A program made the position numbers and the translations under genes. DNA of 64,000 nt, from the NCBI GenBank assembly GCA_018335585.1, contig JAGXRZ010000023.1, forward strand, positions 38,301 through 102,300. Reading direction: 5' to 3'. Source of the DNA: Selenomonadales bacterium. GTDB lineage: Bacteria > Bacillota > UBA994. Under the pieces are notes generated by a model that was given only the letters and a program-made list of their open reading frames with translations, did no database searches and had not been told where the DNA came from. Shown here piece after piece: positions 8,641 to 19,262 of the stretch (position 1 is its first letter; every line of letters starts with the position of its first letter).

Positions 8641-9313
8641 CGGTGTCTGCCTCCCCCGTCATCGGTACCCGGAAGTACCTACTAAACAATTCCTGTTGCA
8701 CGATGGAAAACACGTTGCGCGATACCCAGTACAGCGCAAGCGCGGTCGGGAAACTAATGGTAATATACCCCATGAAGAGAGGCATTACATAAAGCATCGT
8801 GCGAGACGTTTGGTCGTTAGCCTGCATGGTCTGCTTCGACTGCCAATACGTCGTTACCACCGAAAGTATGGGCAGAATCCAGTACACCAAACTAAGCCCG
8901 AAAATCGTCTGCTCCGGGCTCGGCAAAGTCAGGTTTAGTCCAAGCCACATGGGGTTGTCGGCAAAAAGCCCCGGTTCCCGCAGCATGTTAAACATGGCGA
9001 TAAGGATTGGAAACTGGATAAGGAGCGGCAGGCAGCCCATGGCCGGGTTGATATTGTACTTCTTCCACAGCTCCATGGTAGCCTGATTGAGCTTGTCCTT
9101 GTCCTCTTTCTTGCTGAACTTCTTCTTCAGCGCTGCCGTCTCGGGTGCCGCTAACTGCATGCTGCGCGTGAATGCCATCTGCTTAAGGTTTAGCGGCAAG
9201 GTAACAATCATTACCAACAGGGAAAGCAAGATTATGGCCGCACCGTAATTGCCGGTATAGACGAAAAAGAAGTCGAGTACGCCTTTGAGGAGAGAGTTCA
9301 GGAATTCAGTCAC
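8597..9313 (-). CDS. yidC: Membrane protein insertase YidC (OxaI/SpoIIIJ family)
   Basis: Inserts and folds membrane proteins, alone or with SecYEG. The 238-residue form is the short Gram-positive type without the large periplasmic domain. Hydrophobic segments are visible near 17-38 (YTGNYGAAIILLSLLVMIVT), around 95-110 (GCLPLLIQFPILIAMF), and in three more C-terminal spans. There is no obvious lipobox, unlike many Bacillus homologues. A charged cytosolic loop (KKKFSKKEDKDK) lies between the first spans. It overlaps yidD by four bases and jag by 44 bases. Confidence 0.95.
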   Translation of the reverse strand: MTEFLNSLLKGVLDFFFVYTGNYGAAIILLSLLVMIVTLPLNLKQMAFTRSMQLAAPETAALKKKFSKKEDKDKLNQATMELWKKYNINPAMGCLPLLIQFPILIAMFNMLREPGLFADNPMWLGLNLTLPSPEQTIFGLSLVYWILPILSVVTTYWQSKQTMQANDQTSRTMLYVMPLFMGYITISFPTALALYWVSRNVFSIVQQELFSRYFRVPMTGEADTDAVAAEHRKDRKDS

Positions 9314-9540
9314 TGCCGATCATCCCCCTTGTCAATTAACGGGTCGTAGCCTCCCCTGCTAAAGGGGTGGCAGCGTATCAGTCGTGAAAGTGCAAGCATT
9401 CCCCCGCGCGACAGTCCGTATTTTTCGATGGCCTCCGCAGCATATTCACTGCAGGTAGGCCTAAATCTACAGGTAGGTCCTTTGAGCGGAGAAACGTAGC
9501 GCTGATACAGCACAATGAAAAATAGCACAAACCGCTTCAT
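9310..9540 (-). CDS. yidD: Membrane protein insertion efficiency factor YidD
   Basis: A small 76-residue protein that assists YidC-dependent insertion. It shows the family pattern: YQRYVSPLKGPTCRFRPTCSEYAAEAIEKYG, with two conserved cysteines, then GGMLALSRLIRCHPFSRGGYDP. It overlaps rnpA and yidC by four bases (ATGA) on each side, so all three are translationally coupled. Confidence 0.96.
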   Translation of the reverse strand: MKRFVLFFIVLYQRYVSPLKGPTCRFRPTCSEYAAEAIEKYGLSRGGMLALSRLIRCHPFSRGGYDPLIDKGDDRQ

Positions 9541-9875
9541 TGTCCCACCCAGACCTTCAGGCGCTTGGCTATCGAGATAAATTCCCTCTCTATCTCCGAC
9601 AATGACGCTCTAATGACGCCCGTGCGAGCAATTACCACAAAGAAGTTGCCGTGCGCAAGTTGTTTAAGGTTCTTGCGCACTACTTCTCTGAGCCGGCGTT
9701 TCGCGCGATTGCGCACTACCGCTGTCCCGAGCTTCCTGCCAGCCGAGAGACCGACGCGCAGCTCTCCGTCACTTGGCAGGACATACATCACTAGGACACG
9801 ACCTGCGGCAGAACGTCCCGTCCCGTACACGTGAGAGAATAGTGCGCGCTTGCGCAACCGATAACGTTTTTGCAT
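9537..9875 (-). CDS. rnpA: Ribonuclease P protein component RnpA
   Basis: The basic protein subunit of RNase P, which binds the catalytic RNA and the 5' leader of pre-tRNAs. The 112-residue product has the N-terminal LRKRALFSHVYGTGR and the signature AVVRNRAKRRLREVVRKN (about 69-86), the RNR motif of the family. It starts at an ATG four bases before the rpmH stop region in the usual rpmH-rnpA order. The RNA subunit gene is not in this window. Confidence 0.97.
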   Translation of the reverse strand: MQKRYRLRKRALFSHVYGTGRSAAGRVLVMYVLPSDGELRVGLSAGRKLGTAVVRNRAKRRLREVVRKNLKQLAHGNFFVVIARTGVIRASLSEIEREFISIAKRLKVWVGQ

Positions 9876-9880
9876 GTTTC

Positions 9881-10015
9881 TTAGGCAGAGAGAACCTTTC
9901 TGCCCTTCTGACGGCGGCGCTTAAGCACTTTGCGTCCGTTAGCGGTGCTCATCCGCTCGCGGAAACCATGCACTTTCTTGCGTTGGCGATTGTTTGGTTG
10001 AAATGTGCGCTTCAA
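9881..10015 (-). CDS. rpmH: 50S ribosomal protein L34
   Basis: A 44-residue, very basic protein that reads (M)[18 protein letters not shown], then [19 protein letters not shown] and a short RKVLSA tail, the complete L34 sequence. The start is a TTG at 10015, preceded by AGGAGAG at normal spacing. L34 is part of the large ribosomal subunit. The gene heads the leftward rpmH-rnpA-yidD-yidC-jag unit and is driven by the strong promoter just upstream. Confidence 0.97.
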   Translation of the reverse strand: MKRTFQPNNRQRKKVHGFRERMSTANGRKVLKRRRQKGRKVLSA

Positions 10016-10063
10016 TATGTTCACTCTCCTTTCAGAGCCGAAAGCTAGTCAAGTACCTCAGCA

Positions 10064-10092
10064 ATTATACCAAAGGGTTACAGGATGGTCAA
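10064..10092 (-). promoter_or_regulatory. Sigma-A promoter of rpmH
   Basis: On the minus strand TTGACC (10092-10087) and TATAAT (10069-10064) are separated by 17 bp. The match is near perfect. Transcription would start about 40 bases before the rpmH start codon. Confidence 0.88.
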
Positions 10093-10104
10093 TGAACTGA
10101 GAGG

Positions 10105-10125
10105 GCACTTAGCACTTCGCACTTC
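10105..10125. repeat. Heptad tandem repeat, GCACTTN words
   Basis: Three consecutive seven-base units, GCACTTA, GCACTTC, GCACTTC, lie just beyond the rpmH promoter. They belong to the same word family as the runs at 25679 and, reverse-complemented, at 61880. Confidence 0.8.
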
Positions 10126-10152
10126 GTGGAGAAGGAAAGACGGGGGACTTTT

Positions 10153-10228
10153 CACCACAGAGGCACAAAGAACACAGAGAGAGGTGCAATACTCCTTCCA
10201 TCTCTGTGCACTCTGTGTCTCTGTGGTG
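10153..10228. repeat. Imperfect long inverted repeat (CACCACAGAG family)
   Basis: Arms at 10153-10180 and 10201-10228 are complementary over 28 positions with four mismatches and enclose a 20-base loop. The left arm begins CACCACAGAG and the right arm ends CTCTGTGGTG. Single arms of the same element occur at 45821 and 60555. It could form a large cruciform or RNA hairpin beside the origin. No gene is seen in it. Confidence 0.8.
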
Positions 10229-10254
10229 CAAACTACACCCGCTCCGCCGCGTTC

Positions 10255-10261
10255 TGTCGAA
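10255..10261 (+). promoter_or_regulatory. Candidate Spo0A box in oriC
   Basis: TGTCGAA matches the core Spo0A box and lies nine bases before a DnaA-type box (TTATGCACA at 10271). A related TGTCGAT follows at 10265. In Bacillus subtilis Spo0A boxes overlap DnaA boxes at oriC. Confidence 0.55.
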
Positions 10262-10270
10262 TCGTGTCGA

Positions 10271-10549
10271 TTATGCACACATGTTAATAACCCTGTGGAT
10301 AAGCTGTGAGTTATATGGTATAACTGCAAAGAGTCCTGTGAGCTTAAAAATAAGGTACCGCGCGGTCTCAAAACCGTACACGCTTTCGCTCCACACACTC
10401 GTTCTCCACAGCTGTGGGTAACTCTGTGGATATCATCTGTGTCGAATCTTCTCCTAAAATGGCGCATCACCCACTCTAGGCCTAGCTCTTTCGCCTACAA
10501 ACAGCTATCCACATCTAATGTGGATGTTCTGTGGGCAACATTCTCCACA
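10271..10549. other. oriC: Origin of replication oriC, upstream DnaA-box cluster
   Basis: The rpmH-dnaA spacer holds many matches to TTATCCACA or its complement: TTATGCACA 10271-10279, TGTGGATAA 10294-10302 (perfect), TGTGGGTAA 10413-10421, TGTGGATAT 10425-10433, CTATCCACA 10505-10513, TGTGGATGT 10519-10527, TGTGGGCAA 10530-10538 and TTCTCCACA 10541-10549. Gene orientation switches from minus to plus here. An extended -10-like TGGTATAAC at 10316-10324 may be a dnaA promoter. With the boxes downstream of dnaA this suggests a bipartite Bacillus-type origin. Confidence 0.93.
10440..10446 (+). promoter_or_regulatory. Second candidate Spo0A box in oriC
   Basis: TGTCGAA occurs seven bases after the DnaA box TGTGGATAT (10425-10433). 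Binding here would interfere with DnaA loading or dnaA transcription. Confidence 0.55.
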
Positions 10550-10570
10550 ATTCTACACTTGCTGCGGTAG

Positions 10571-10595
10571 GATTCGACGCAGTGCGCGTCGAATC
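10571..10595. promoter_or_regulatory. Perfect palindrome in the dnaA leader
   Basis: GATTCGACGC (10571-10580) and GCGTCGAATC (10586-10595) form a perfect 10-bp inverted repeat with a five-base loop, 24 bases upstream of the dnaA Shine-Dalgarno site. It could be a protein operator (the half-sites resemble degenerate Spo0A boxes) or an RNA hairpin. No U-run follows, so it is not a simple terminator. Confidence 0.75.
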
Positions 10596-10629
10596 AAGCA
10601 ATTCGACCTTTTGCATCGGAGGAATGGAA

Positions 10630-11958
10630 ATGTCTATCACCTCGCCTGAGCTCTGGCAAGCAGCGTTAGATCTTATGCAGACCCATCTCGGCAAGCACCA
10701 GTTTGACACATGGCTCTTGCCCTGCAAGGCCGTGTCACTGCAGGGTCAAACCATGTACATCTTAGCCGCCACCGAATTCAACCGCAATTGGCTGGAGAAC
10801 AACTACACAGGTATCGTGCAAAAGGCTTTGTCCACGGTTGCGGGAAGGGACCTCGATATAAAGTTTGTCTCCAATAAGGATGATATCCCTACAATACAGC
10901 CGGTAGCCGAACGTGGTCAGGATGATTCGGCGCTTGGGCTTAACCCGCGCTACGTCTTTGACAGCTTTGTCATTGGGGAGAGCAATCGCTTCGCCCACGC
11001 CGCCGCTTTGGCGGTAGCTGAAGCCCCGGGGAGAGCTTATAATCCGCTCTTTATCTACGGTGGCGTCGGGCTAGGCAAGACTCACCTGATGCATGCCATC
11101 GGGCACTTTGCTTTATCTCGCTTCCCAAAAAAGCGCGTGTTGTACCTTTCCTGCGAGAAGTTCACTAACGACTTTATCGCCTCAATTCAGCAGCGCAAGA
11201 CCACAGAGTTCCGCGCACGCTACCGTTCCATTGACCTCCTGCTAATTGATGATATACAATTTTTGGCAGGTAAAGAACAGACACAGGAGGAGTTCTTCCA
11301 TACATTTAACGCTCTCCACGGCGCAAATAAGCAAATCATCATCTCTAGCGACAGGCCGCCCAAGGAGATTGCCACCCTTGAGGACCGGCTGCGCTCTCGC
11401 TTTGAATGGGGCTTGATTACCGACATTCAGCCGCCAGACCTTGAAACACGCGTCGCGATTCTCTGCCAAAAGGCAGAGCAAGAAAATTTTCGCGTTCCTT
11501 TAGAGCTTATGGCCTACATTGCCGCTCGTATACACAGCAACATCCGCGAACTAGAAGGGGCCTTAATCCGCATCATGGCTTACGTTGCCTTTAGTAAACG
11601 CCAAGTAACAAAAGAACTCATCGATGAAGTCTTAAAAGGTCTTTTCCCCCAAGAAAAGCAGCGGGCCGTTACTGTTGACGATATTAAGAAGGCCGTGGCC
11701 ACACATTACGGACTCAAGCTAGATGACCTTACTGCCAAGAAGCGCACTCGCTTAGTCACCCATCCGCGCCAAGTGGCCATGTACTTATGCCGAAAACTAA
11801 CCTCTGCTTCTCTCCCCCGCATTGGTGAAGAATTCGGCGGCAGAGACCACACTACAGTTATTCATGCCTGTGAAAGAGTCGAAACAGATATAGCGCGTGA
11901 CGCCGGCTTGGCAAAGATTATCAAAGAGATTGAACAAAAGTTATTAACACAGAGTTAA
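10630..11958 (+). CDS. dnaA: Chromosomal replication initiator DnaA
   Basis: An AAA+ ATPase that binds DnaA boxes, melts oriC and loads the helicase. I chose the ATG at 10630 because GGAGG lies six bases before it; an ATG at 10624 is too close and longer upstream readings run into the palindrome. This gives 442 residues, the normal length. Domain I covers about 1-80. Walker A GGVGLGKT is at 144-151, Walker B LLLIDD at 203-208, the AAA+ core extends to about 330, and the domain IV box-recognition motif GGRDHTTVIHACE starts at 403. The gene is flanked by DnaA boxes on both sides, allowing autoregulation. Confidence 0.97.
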   Translation: MSITSPELWQAALDLMQTHLGKHQFDTWLLPCKAVSLQGQTMYILAATEFNRNWLENNYTGIVQKALSTVAGRDLDIKFVSNKDDIPTIQPVAERGQDDSALGLNPRYVFDSFVIGESNRFAHAAALAVAEAPGRAYNPLFIYGGVGLGKTHLMHAIGHFALSRFPKKRVLYLSCEKFTNDFIASIQQRKTTEFRARYRSIDLLLIDDIQFLAGKEQTQEEFFHTFNALHGANKQIIISSDRPPKEIATLEDRLRSRFEWGLITDIQPPDLETRVAILCQKAEQENFRVPLELMAYIAARIHSNIRELEGALIRIMAYVAFSKRQVTKELIDEVLKGLFPQEKQRAVTVDDIKKAVATHYGLKLDDLTAKKRTRLVTHPRQVAMYLCRKLTSASLPRIGEEFGGRDHTTVIHACERVETDIARDAGLAKIIKEIEQKLLTQS

Positions 11959-11963
11959 CATAG

Positions 11964-12146
11964 TAATCCACAGAACCTGTGTACAACTGCTTCATTACCT
12001 GCCTATGTGTATATCCTAGAACAACTGCTTCTGCTTACCCACAGGCTATTTAGCTCACCGAGACAGGCGCTTCCTCTCCTTTTGGCCTTCTCCACATATT
12101 CACACCTCCTACGAACACTACCGCGATTTTATCGACTAATATACTA
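11964..12146. other. oriC: Downstream oriC part: DnaA boxes and possible unwinding element
   Basis: The dnaA-dnaN spacer contains TAATCCACA 11964-11972, TTACCCACA 12035-12043 and TTCTCCACA 12088-12096. An AT-rich stretch around 12126-12146 could be the unwinding element. In Bacillus subtilis melting occurs in this spacer. A TATACT at 12140-12145 could instead or also be the -10 of a dnaN promoter. Confidence 0.7.
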
Positions 12147-12182
12147 TGCGTGCTACACTACATTTAGAACGGGGGACGAACG

Positions 12183-13292
12183 ATGCGAGCAACCGCAAAC
12201 AAGGATGAGCTTGTCTTTGCCGCCGGGACGGCAGGTCGGGCCCAAACGTCAAAAACAGCTACTAGTCCACAGGGCGTGCGTCTCACCGCCGAAGATGGGA
12301 CACTCTTCCTTACTTCCGTAGATAACGAGATAGCCATAACCTGTCGCATCGCGGCACAAGTACTTGAGCCGGGGGCGATTGTGTTGCCTGGCAAGTTGCT
12401 CGCCGAGGCGGTACGCCGTTTCCCCGGGCTCGATATAGACCTAGAGGTACTGCTAGGCAGGCACACCATGACGCTACGCAGCGGCTTTTCTGAACTTGAC
12501 CTACTCGGCATGCCTGCGACAAACTTCCCTGAACTGCCGGAGATTGAGAGTTTGTCTGCGTTTTCTTTACCTGAGCACGTTCTAGGTGCAATGTTGCGCC
12601 AGACTAGTTTCGCTCTCTCTAGTGATGACATGCGCCCCATCCTTACCGGCATGTTGTGGCACTTTTCCACCGGGATACTCCGCATAGTCGCCGCTGATGG
12701 CTTTAAAGTAGCGTCCCGTATCGAGCAGGTAGAAGATACAGGCGCTGCACCGTTTCGCGTCGTTGTACCGGGGCGCACCATTCACGAGTTAGAGCGCTTG
12801 CTAGGCAACGGCGACGAGCCGGTAGAGATAGCTGTCGGACGCAACCACATCCTGTTCCAAGTGAAGGGCACGGTGCTCATCTCTAGGCTCCTCGAAGGCA
12901 ACTACATTGATGTCGACCGCTTTGTTCCCACTACATTTGTGACTCACCTCTCAGTTAAGCCAAAAACTTTGATCGATGCCCTGGAACGGAGTGCCGTAGT
13001 AGCGAAAGACGGCCTCATAGCTACGGTAAGGTTGCATTTGCGCGACGGCAGACTAAGCGTGCGGGCGCAGTCTGCGGAGTATGGCAAGCACTTTGAAGAG
13101 TGGCCGGTTGAGATGCGTGGCGAAGAAATGGATATACTGTTTAATATAAGAGTATTAGGGGAGGTTGTCAGGTCTATCACGGAAGGAGACGTCGAGCTTT
13201 CCTTCACAGGGCAACACGGTCCATGTATAGCCCGTAGCGCCGTTAGCCCCGAGAACTACTGGAGTTTGGTTATGCCGGTCAGGCTTTCGTAA
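12183..13292 (+). CDS. dnaN: DNA polymerase III sliding clamp (beta subunit)
   Basis: A ring-shaped processivity clamp of 369 residues built from three similar domains. Recognisable features are the N-terminal NKDELVFAAG, the TSVDNEIAITCRI strand pair, LPGKLLAEAVRRFPG, the second-domain MRPILTGMLWHFS and the C-terminal ending YWSLVMPVRLS, the conserved MPVR region near the hydrophobic partner-binding pocket. The start has only a weak purine stretch (GGGGGACGA) upstream. Its place directly after dnaA is standard. Confidence 0.96.
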   Translation: MRATANKDELVFAAGTAGRAQTSKTATSPQGVRLTAEDGTLFLTSVDNEIAITCRIAAQVLEPGAIVLPGKLLAEAVRRFPGLDIDLEVLLGRHTMTLRSGFSELDLLGMPATNFPELPEIESLSAFSLPEHVLGAMLRQTSFALSSDDMRPILTGMLWHFSTGILRIVAADGFKVASRIEQVEDTGAAPFRVVVPGRTIHELERLLGNGDEPVEIAVGRNHILFQVKGTVLISRLLEGNYIDVDRFVPTTFVTHLSVKPKTLIDALERSAVVAKDGLIATVRLHLRDGRLSVRAQSAEYGKHFEEWPVEMRGEEMDILFNIRVLGEVVRSITEGDVELSFTGQHGPCIARSAVSPENYWSLVMPVRLS

Positions 13293-13300
13293 ACCTGGCC

Positions 13301-13504
13301 ATGCAGGACGAAAGGCCTTTCATCACCCTCGGGCAGTTTCTTAAACAGCAGTCAATCATCTCCACCGGAGGAGAAGCGAAAAGCTTTCTCTTGCTTAACT
13401 CCGTTGAAGTAAACGGAGAGAAGGAAACTAGACGCGGGAGAAAACTAAGAGTAAATGACTGCGTAACCATTAATGCCACTTCCTATGTCGTCAAGCACAT
13501 ATGA
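13301..13504 (+). CDS. yaaA: S4-like RNA-binding protein YaaA
   Basis: A 67-residue S4-domain protein found between dnaN and recF in most Bacillota. The S4 fold is seen in ITLGQFLKQQSIISTGGEAKSFL, VEVNGEKETRRGRKL and the final VVKHI. It probably binds rRNA or tRNA; in Bacillus it has been linked to ribosome maturation. It lies eight bases after dnaN and overlaps recF by four bases (ATGA). Confidence 0.92.
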   Translation: MQDERPFITLGQFLKQQSIISTGGEAKSFLLLNSVEVNGEKETRRGRKLRVNDCVTINATSYVVKHI

Positions 13505-14607
13505 GAGTGCAGGAACTCCGCCTTACTTCTTTCCGTAACTACGTGCAAGAGAAAGTAGTCTTTTCGCCGCGTCTAAACTTCGTAGTCGGTAAAAACGGCG
13601 AAGGCAAGACAAACCTCCTCGAAGCGTTGCATCTCCTGGCCACTACTAAGTCCCATCGCCGTGCCTTGGAAAAAGACATGGTAAAGATAGGCGAGAGCCA
13701 CTTTCGCGTTGCGGCGCGCATTTCAACTCTAGGCGTAGACCGAAATCTAGATTTAGGGTACGATATTGTTCTCCGAAAGAAAGTCGCGGGCGTATCCGGT
13801 ATGCACGTCACCAAACTACAGGATTTCGTGGGGCTGCTGAACGTAGTAATGTTCTCCCCGGAAGACCTAGCGCTAGTCAAGGGTTCGCCAAGCGACAGAC
13901 GAAGATTCCTGGACATTCTGTTATGCCAAGTAGACAAGGTTTATCTACGCTTGCTACAGCAGTACACACTAGTCTTACGGCAGCGCAACGAGGCCCTAAA
14001 GCGAATTGCGCGCGGTGCGTTTAAAGCACTTGATTTAAAGCCCTGGGACGAGCAGTTTGCCGTCTTAGCGCAAAAAATCACCTTGCGGCGCGCACAGGCG
14101 ATAGATAGACTCGCCGGTAATTTCGTTAGGCTAACTAGCGAGATTAACCGCGGGCAAGAGCGCCAAAGTATCGCCTATGCCAGTTCGCTCGCTAGCGGCA
14201 CAGAGACACTAGATGTCTCAAGTGTCGTGCGAGAGCTTGAGCGCTGCCAGCGCGAAGACTTAAGGCGCGGGACAAGTACCGTGGGGCCGCATCGGGACGA
14301 TTTGCGTTTTCTTATCAATGGTTTGCCCGCGGCGGTGTATGCGTCGCAAGGACAACAGCGCACGGCGGTACTTGGGCTAAAGCTGGCTGAACTGCAGTAC
14401 ATGCATGAGGTAACCGGCGACTATCCTGTCCTGCTCTTAGACGATGTACTATCCGAGTTAGACCAAGGACGCCGGCATATGCTGGTGGAGGTTCTGCTTT
14501 GCGACGTGCAGGCTATCATTACGGGCACAGAGGAGAATAACCTCTCCCTGCAAGGAGTTAAGCCGACGCAAGTGATGCGCGTTGAGCGTGGAAAGGTAGT
14601 ATGCTGA
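13501..14607 (+). CDS. recF: DNA replication and repair protein RecF
   Basis: An SMC-like ATPase of 368 residues that helps load RecA at gaps with RecO and RecR. Walker A GKNGEGKT is at 30-37, the signature DRRRFLDILLCQVD lies near 131-144, and Walker B LLLDDVLSELD sits near residue 310. It starts with RVQELRLTSFRNY, the typical RecF N-terminus. It overlaps yaaA by four bases, and its stop overlaps the remB start, so the genes are translated in series. Confidence 0.96.
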   Translation: MRVQELRLTSFRNYVQEKVVFSPRLNFVVGKNGEGKTNLLEALHLLATTKSHRRALEKDMVKIGESHFRVAARISTLGVDRNLDLGYDIVLRKKVAGVSGMHVTKLQDFVGLLNVVMFSPEDLALVKGSPSDRRRFLDILLCQVDKVYLRLLQQYTLVLRQRNEALKRIARGAFKALDLKPWDEQFAVLAQKITLRRAQAIDRLAGNFVRLTSEINRGQERQSIAYASSLASGTETLDVSSVVRELERCQREDLRRGTSTVGPHRDDLRFLINGLPAAVYASQGQQRTAVLGLKLAELQYMHEVTGDYPVLLLDDVLSELDQGRRHMLVEVLLCDVQAIITGTEENNLSLQGVKPTQVMRVERGKVVC

Positions 14608-14864
14608 TGTACCTCTATATCGGCGGCGACATAGTTCTGCCCTGCCGACAAGTTATTGCAGTATTTGACGCCCAATCCACAGACACACAGGTGACACGCG
14701 AGTTTTTGCGGACCTACCGGGAAGAAGGTTTTTCCGTCTCAACGACTGAGGGCGGCCCGGTTAAGTCATTAGTCCTGACAGAGAGAAAGCTTTATCTCTC
14801 CTCCATCGCGAGTGCTACGCTGCGCAGGCGCTGGAGCTCTTTTCCTGCTGATGAACGTGAGTAA
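14607..14864 (+). CDS. remB: Extracellular matrix regulator RemB (YaaB, DUF370)
   Basis: A small DUF370 protein of 85 residues, found between recF and gyrB in many Bacillota. It starts MYLYIGGDIVLPCRQVIAVFD and continues with SLVLTERKLYLSSIASATLRRR, matching RemB. RemA/RemB proteins are DNA-binding regulators of biofilm matrix genes in Bacillus. I use the ATG at 14607, which overlaps the recF stop (TGATG); an in-frame ATG six bases earlier is possible. Confidence 0.9.
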   Translation: MYLYIGGDIVLPCRQVIAVFDAQSTDTQVTREFLRTYREEGFSVSTTEGGPVKSLVLTERKLYLSSIASATLRRRWSSFPADERE

Positions 14865-14881
14865 CTCAGAGCGGACGGTGA

Positions 14882-16792
<1,911 letters not shown>

Positions 16793-16810
16793 GCGAGGAG
16801 GCGGCTCTGC

Positions 16811-19249
16811 TTGGAGATAAGACACGGCAAGATAGAAGTCATCAACATTGAAGACGAAGTAAAGAGGTCATACATCAACTACGCCATGAGCGTTATTGTC
16901 TCGCGCGCTCTACCTGACGTGCGCGACGGCTTAAAGCCCGCACATAGGCGCATTCTTTACGCTATGCTCGAAATGGGATTTACGCCGGATAAGCCCTACA
17001 AAAAGAGCGCGCGTATTGTAGGCGAAGTGCTTGGTAAGTATCATCCCCATGGCGACGGCGTCGTCTACGATACGATGGTGCGCCTAGTGCAAGACTTTGC
17101 CTCGCGCTACCCGCTTATTGACGGCCACGGCAACTTCGGCTCCATGGACGGCGACAGTGCGGCAGCCATGCGTTACACCGAAGCCCGCCTCGCTCCCTTA
17201 GCCATGGAGCTCCTCGCCGACCTCGACAAGCAGACGGTCGATATGGGCCCGAACTTTGACGACTCGCTCGAGCAGCCCCTAGTACTGCCGGCGCGCTTCC
17301 CTAATCTCTTAGCTAACGGTACGGCTGGCATAGCCGTCGGCATGGCTTCCAATATTCCTCCCCACAACCTAGGCGAGCTGATTGACGCCGTGCACGCGCT
17401 GATTGAGAACCCAAACATCACCGTAGCCGAACTTATGGCTTATGTGAAGGGACCTGATTTCCCCACAGGCGGCCTTATTCTTGGACGCGAGGGCTTTACG
17501 GCGGCCTATGAGACCGGGCGCGGCAGCGTGCGCATCCGCTCTAGGACGCGCATCGAGAAGATGAGTAACGGCAAGCACCGTATCGTGGTCAGCGAAGTCC
17601 CGTATCAAGTAAACAAAGCCAAACTTATCGAGTGCATCGCCGAACTGGTGCGGGACAAAAAAGTCGAAGGAATTACCGACCTTAGAGACGAAAGCGACCG
17701 CGACGGCGTGCGCGTAGTGATTGAGTTAAAGCGCGAGACTAATCCTACGGTTGTCCTCAATCAGCTTTACAAGCACAGTCAACTGGAAGTCTCCTTTGGC
17801 ATTAACATGCTAGCACTCGTCGGAGGACAACCGCGGACACTTAATCTTAAGCAAATGCTTGAGTACTACCTTGAGCATCAGCAAGATGTCTACACCCGCC
17901 GCACGAAATTTGAGCTCGCCAAAGCCGAAGAGCGCGCCCACATCCTTGAAGGGCTGCGCATTGCCTTAGATAATATCGACGCGATTATTGCGCTTATCCG
18001 CGCCTCGCGCACCGACGACGAAGCCAAGCAAGGCCTAATGCGAGAGTTTGTCCTGTCCGAGAAACAAGCGCAAGCCATTCTAGATATGCGCCTAAGACGC
18101 CTGACGGGCCTTGAGCGCGACAAAGTAGAGGATGAGTACAAAGAAGTCATCAAGACAATTGCACGGCTTAATGCCATTCTCAACAACAAGAAGCTTTTGC
18201 TGGCCATGATTAAGAAGGAGATTGGCACAATTAAAGAGGAGCACGCCGATGCGCGGCGCAGCGAAATTGTGGCCGGCGTGAATGAACCTGCGGCAGAAGA
18301 CCTGATTGCCGAAGAAGACGTAGTGATTACCCTTACCCACCAAGGGTCCATTAAGCGCCTGCCGTTAGATACTTATCGCAACCAGCGCCGCGGCGGTCGC
18401 GGTGTTACCGGCATGGGTACGCGCGAAGAAGACTTCGTGGAGAGCTTGTTTATTACGACTACGCATCACTCCCTCTACTTCTTTACGAACAAGGGGCGCG
18501 TCTATCGCCTAAAAGTGCACGAAATACCCGAGGCTAGCCGACAAGCAAAGGGACTAGCCGTAATTAACCTAATCTCGCTTGAGGCCGAAGAAAAGGTAAA
18601 CGCCGTGATTCCTATCCGCAATGAAGCTGACGATAACGCCTATCTGTTTATGGCGACCAAGAGCGGCATGGTCAAGAAGACTAGCCTGGCTGAATACGCC
18701 AATATCCGCGCTAACGGCCTCATCGGCATTTCGCTGCGCGAAGGGGACGAACTGATTGGCGTGCGCCTAACGGACGGCAACTCCGACGTAGTGCTAGGCA
18801 CAAGGCTCGGGCTAGCTATCCGCTTTGACGAACAGGACGTGCGTCCGCTAGGGCGTGCTACGCAAGGCGTAAAAGGGATAGACCTCGGCGAAGGAGACTT
18901 CTGCATAGCCATGGATATCGTGCGCTCCGGCGTTGACCTCCTTGCCATTACGGAGCACGGCTACGGCAAACGCACCGACATCGGGGAATACCGCCAGCAG
19001 TCAAGGGGCGGCAAGGGCATTCAAAGCATTAAATCCAGTCAGCGCAACGGCCACGTGGTTTGCCTGCGCGCGGTAAGCACCGAAGACGAACTGATGGTAA
19101 TTAGCGAGCAAGGCATAATTATCCGCACAGACGTAAAAAGCATTCCTGTCTTAGGACGCACCACGCAAGGCGTGAAGATTATCCGCCTCGATGAAGGTGA
19201 CAAAGTAGTAGCTATCGCCCGTGTTGCGGCCAAGGAAGCCACGGAGTAG
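16811..19249 (+). CDS. gyrA: DNA gyrase subunit A
   Basis: The DNA-cleaving subunit of gyrase, 812 residues, starting at a TTG with GAGGAGG upstream. The catalytic tyrosine is Tyr122 in [11 protein letters not shown]. The C-terminal beta-pinwheel carries the gyrase box QRRGGRG, which separates it from ParC. In the quinolone-resistance region the sequence is [10 protein letters not shown], so the position equivalent to Escherichia coli Ser83 is Gly83 here, while the acidic residue (Asp87) is kept. A strong terminator follows, ending the dnaA-gyrA block. Confidence 0.97.
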   Translation: MEIRHGKIEVINIEDEVKRSYINYAMSVIVSRALPDVRDGLKPAHRRILYAMLEMGFTPDKPYKKSARIVGEVLGKYHPHGDGVVYDTMVRLVQDFASRYPLIDGHGNFGSMDGDSAAAMRYTEARLAPLAMELLADLDKQTVDMGPNFDDSLEQPLVLPARFPNLLANGTAGIAVGMASNIPPHNLGELIDAVHALIENPNITVAELMAYVKGPDFPTGGLILGREGFTAAYETGRGSVRIRSRTRIEKMSNGKHRIVVSEVPYQVNKAKLIECIAELVRDKKVEGITDLRDESDRDGVRVVIELKRETNPTVVLNQLYKHSQLEVSFGINMLALVGGQPRTLNLKQMLEYYLEHQQDVYTRRTKFELAKAEERAHILEGLRIALDNIDAIIALIRASRTDDEAKQGLMREFVLSEKQAQAILDMRLRRLTGLERDKVEDEYKEVIKTIARLNAILNNKKLLLAMIKKEIGTIKEEHADARRSEIVAGVNEPAAEDLIAEEDVVITLTHQGSIKRLPLDTYRNQRRGGRGVTGMGTREEDFVESLFITTTHHSLYFFTNKGRVYRLKVHEIPEASRQAKGLAVINLISLEAEEKVNAVIPIRNEADDNAYLFMATKSGMVKKTSLAEYANIRANGLIGISLREGDELIGVRLTDGNSDVVLGTRLGLAIRFDEQDVRPLGRATQGVKGIDLGEGDFCIAMDIVRSGVDLLAITEHGYGKRTDIGEYRQQSRGGKGIQSIKSSQRNGHVVCLRAVSTEDELMVISEQGIIIRTDVKSIPVLGRTTQGVKIIRLDEGDKVVAIARVAAKEATE

Positions 19250-19262
19250 CAGGACAAATGAG

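Noticed and set aside
12164..12781. Long minus-strand frame opposite dnaN
   Set aside because: No family pattern and no ribosome-binding site; dnaN on the other strand is certain.
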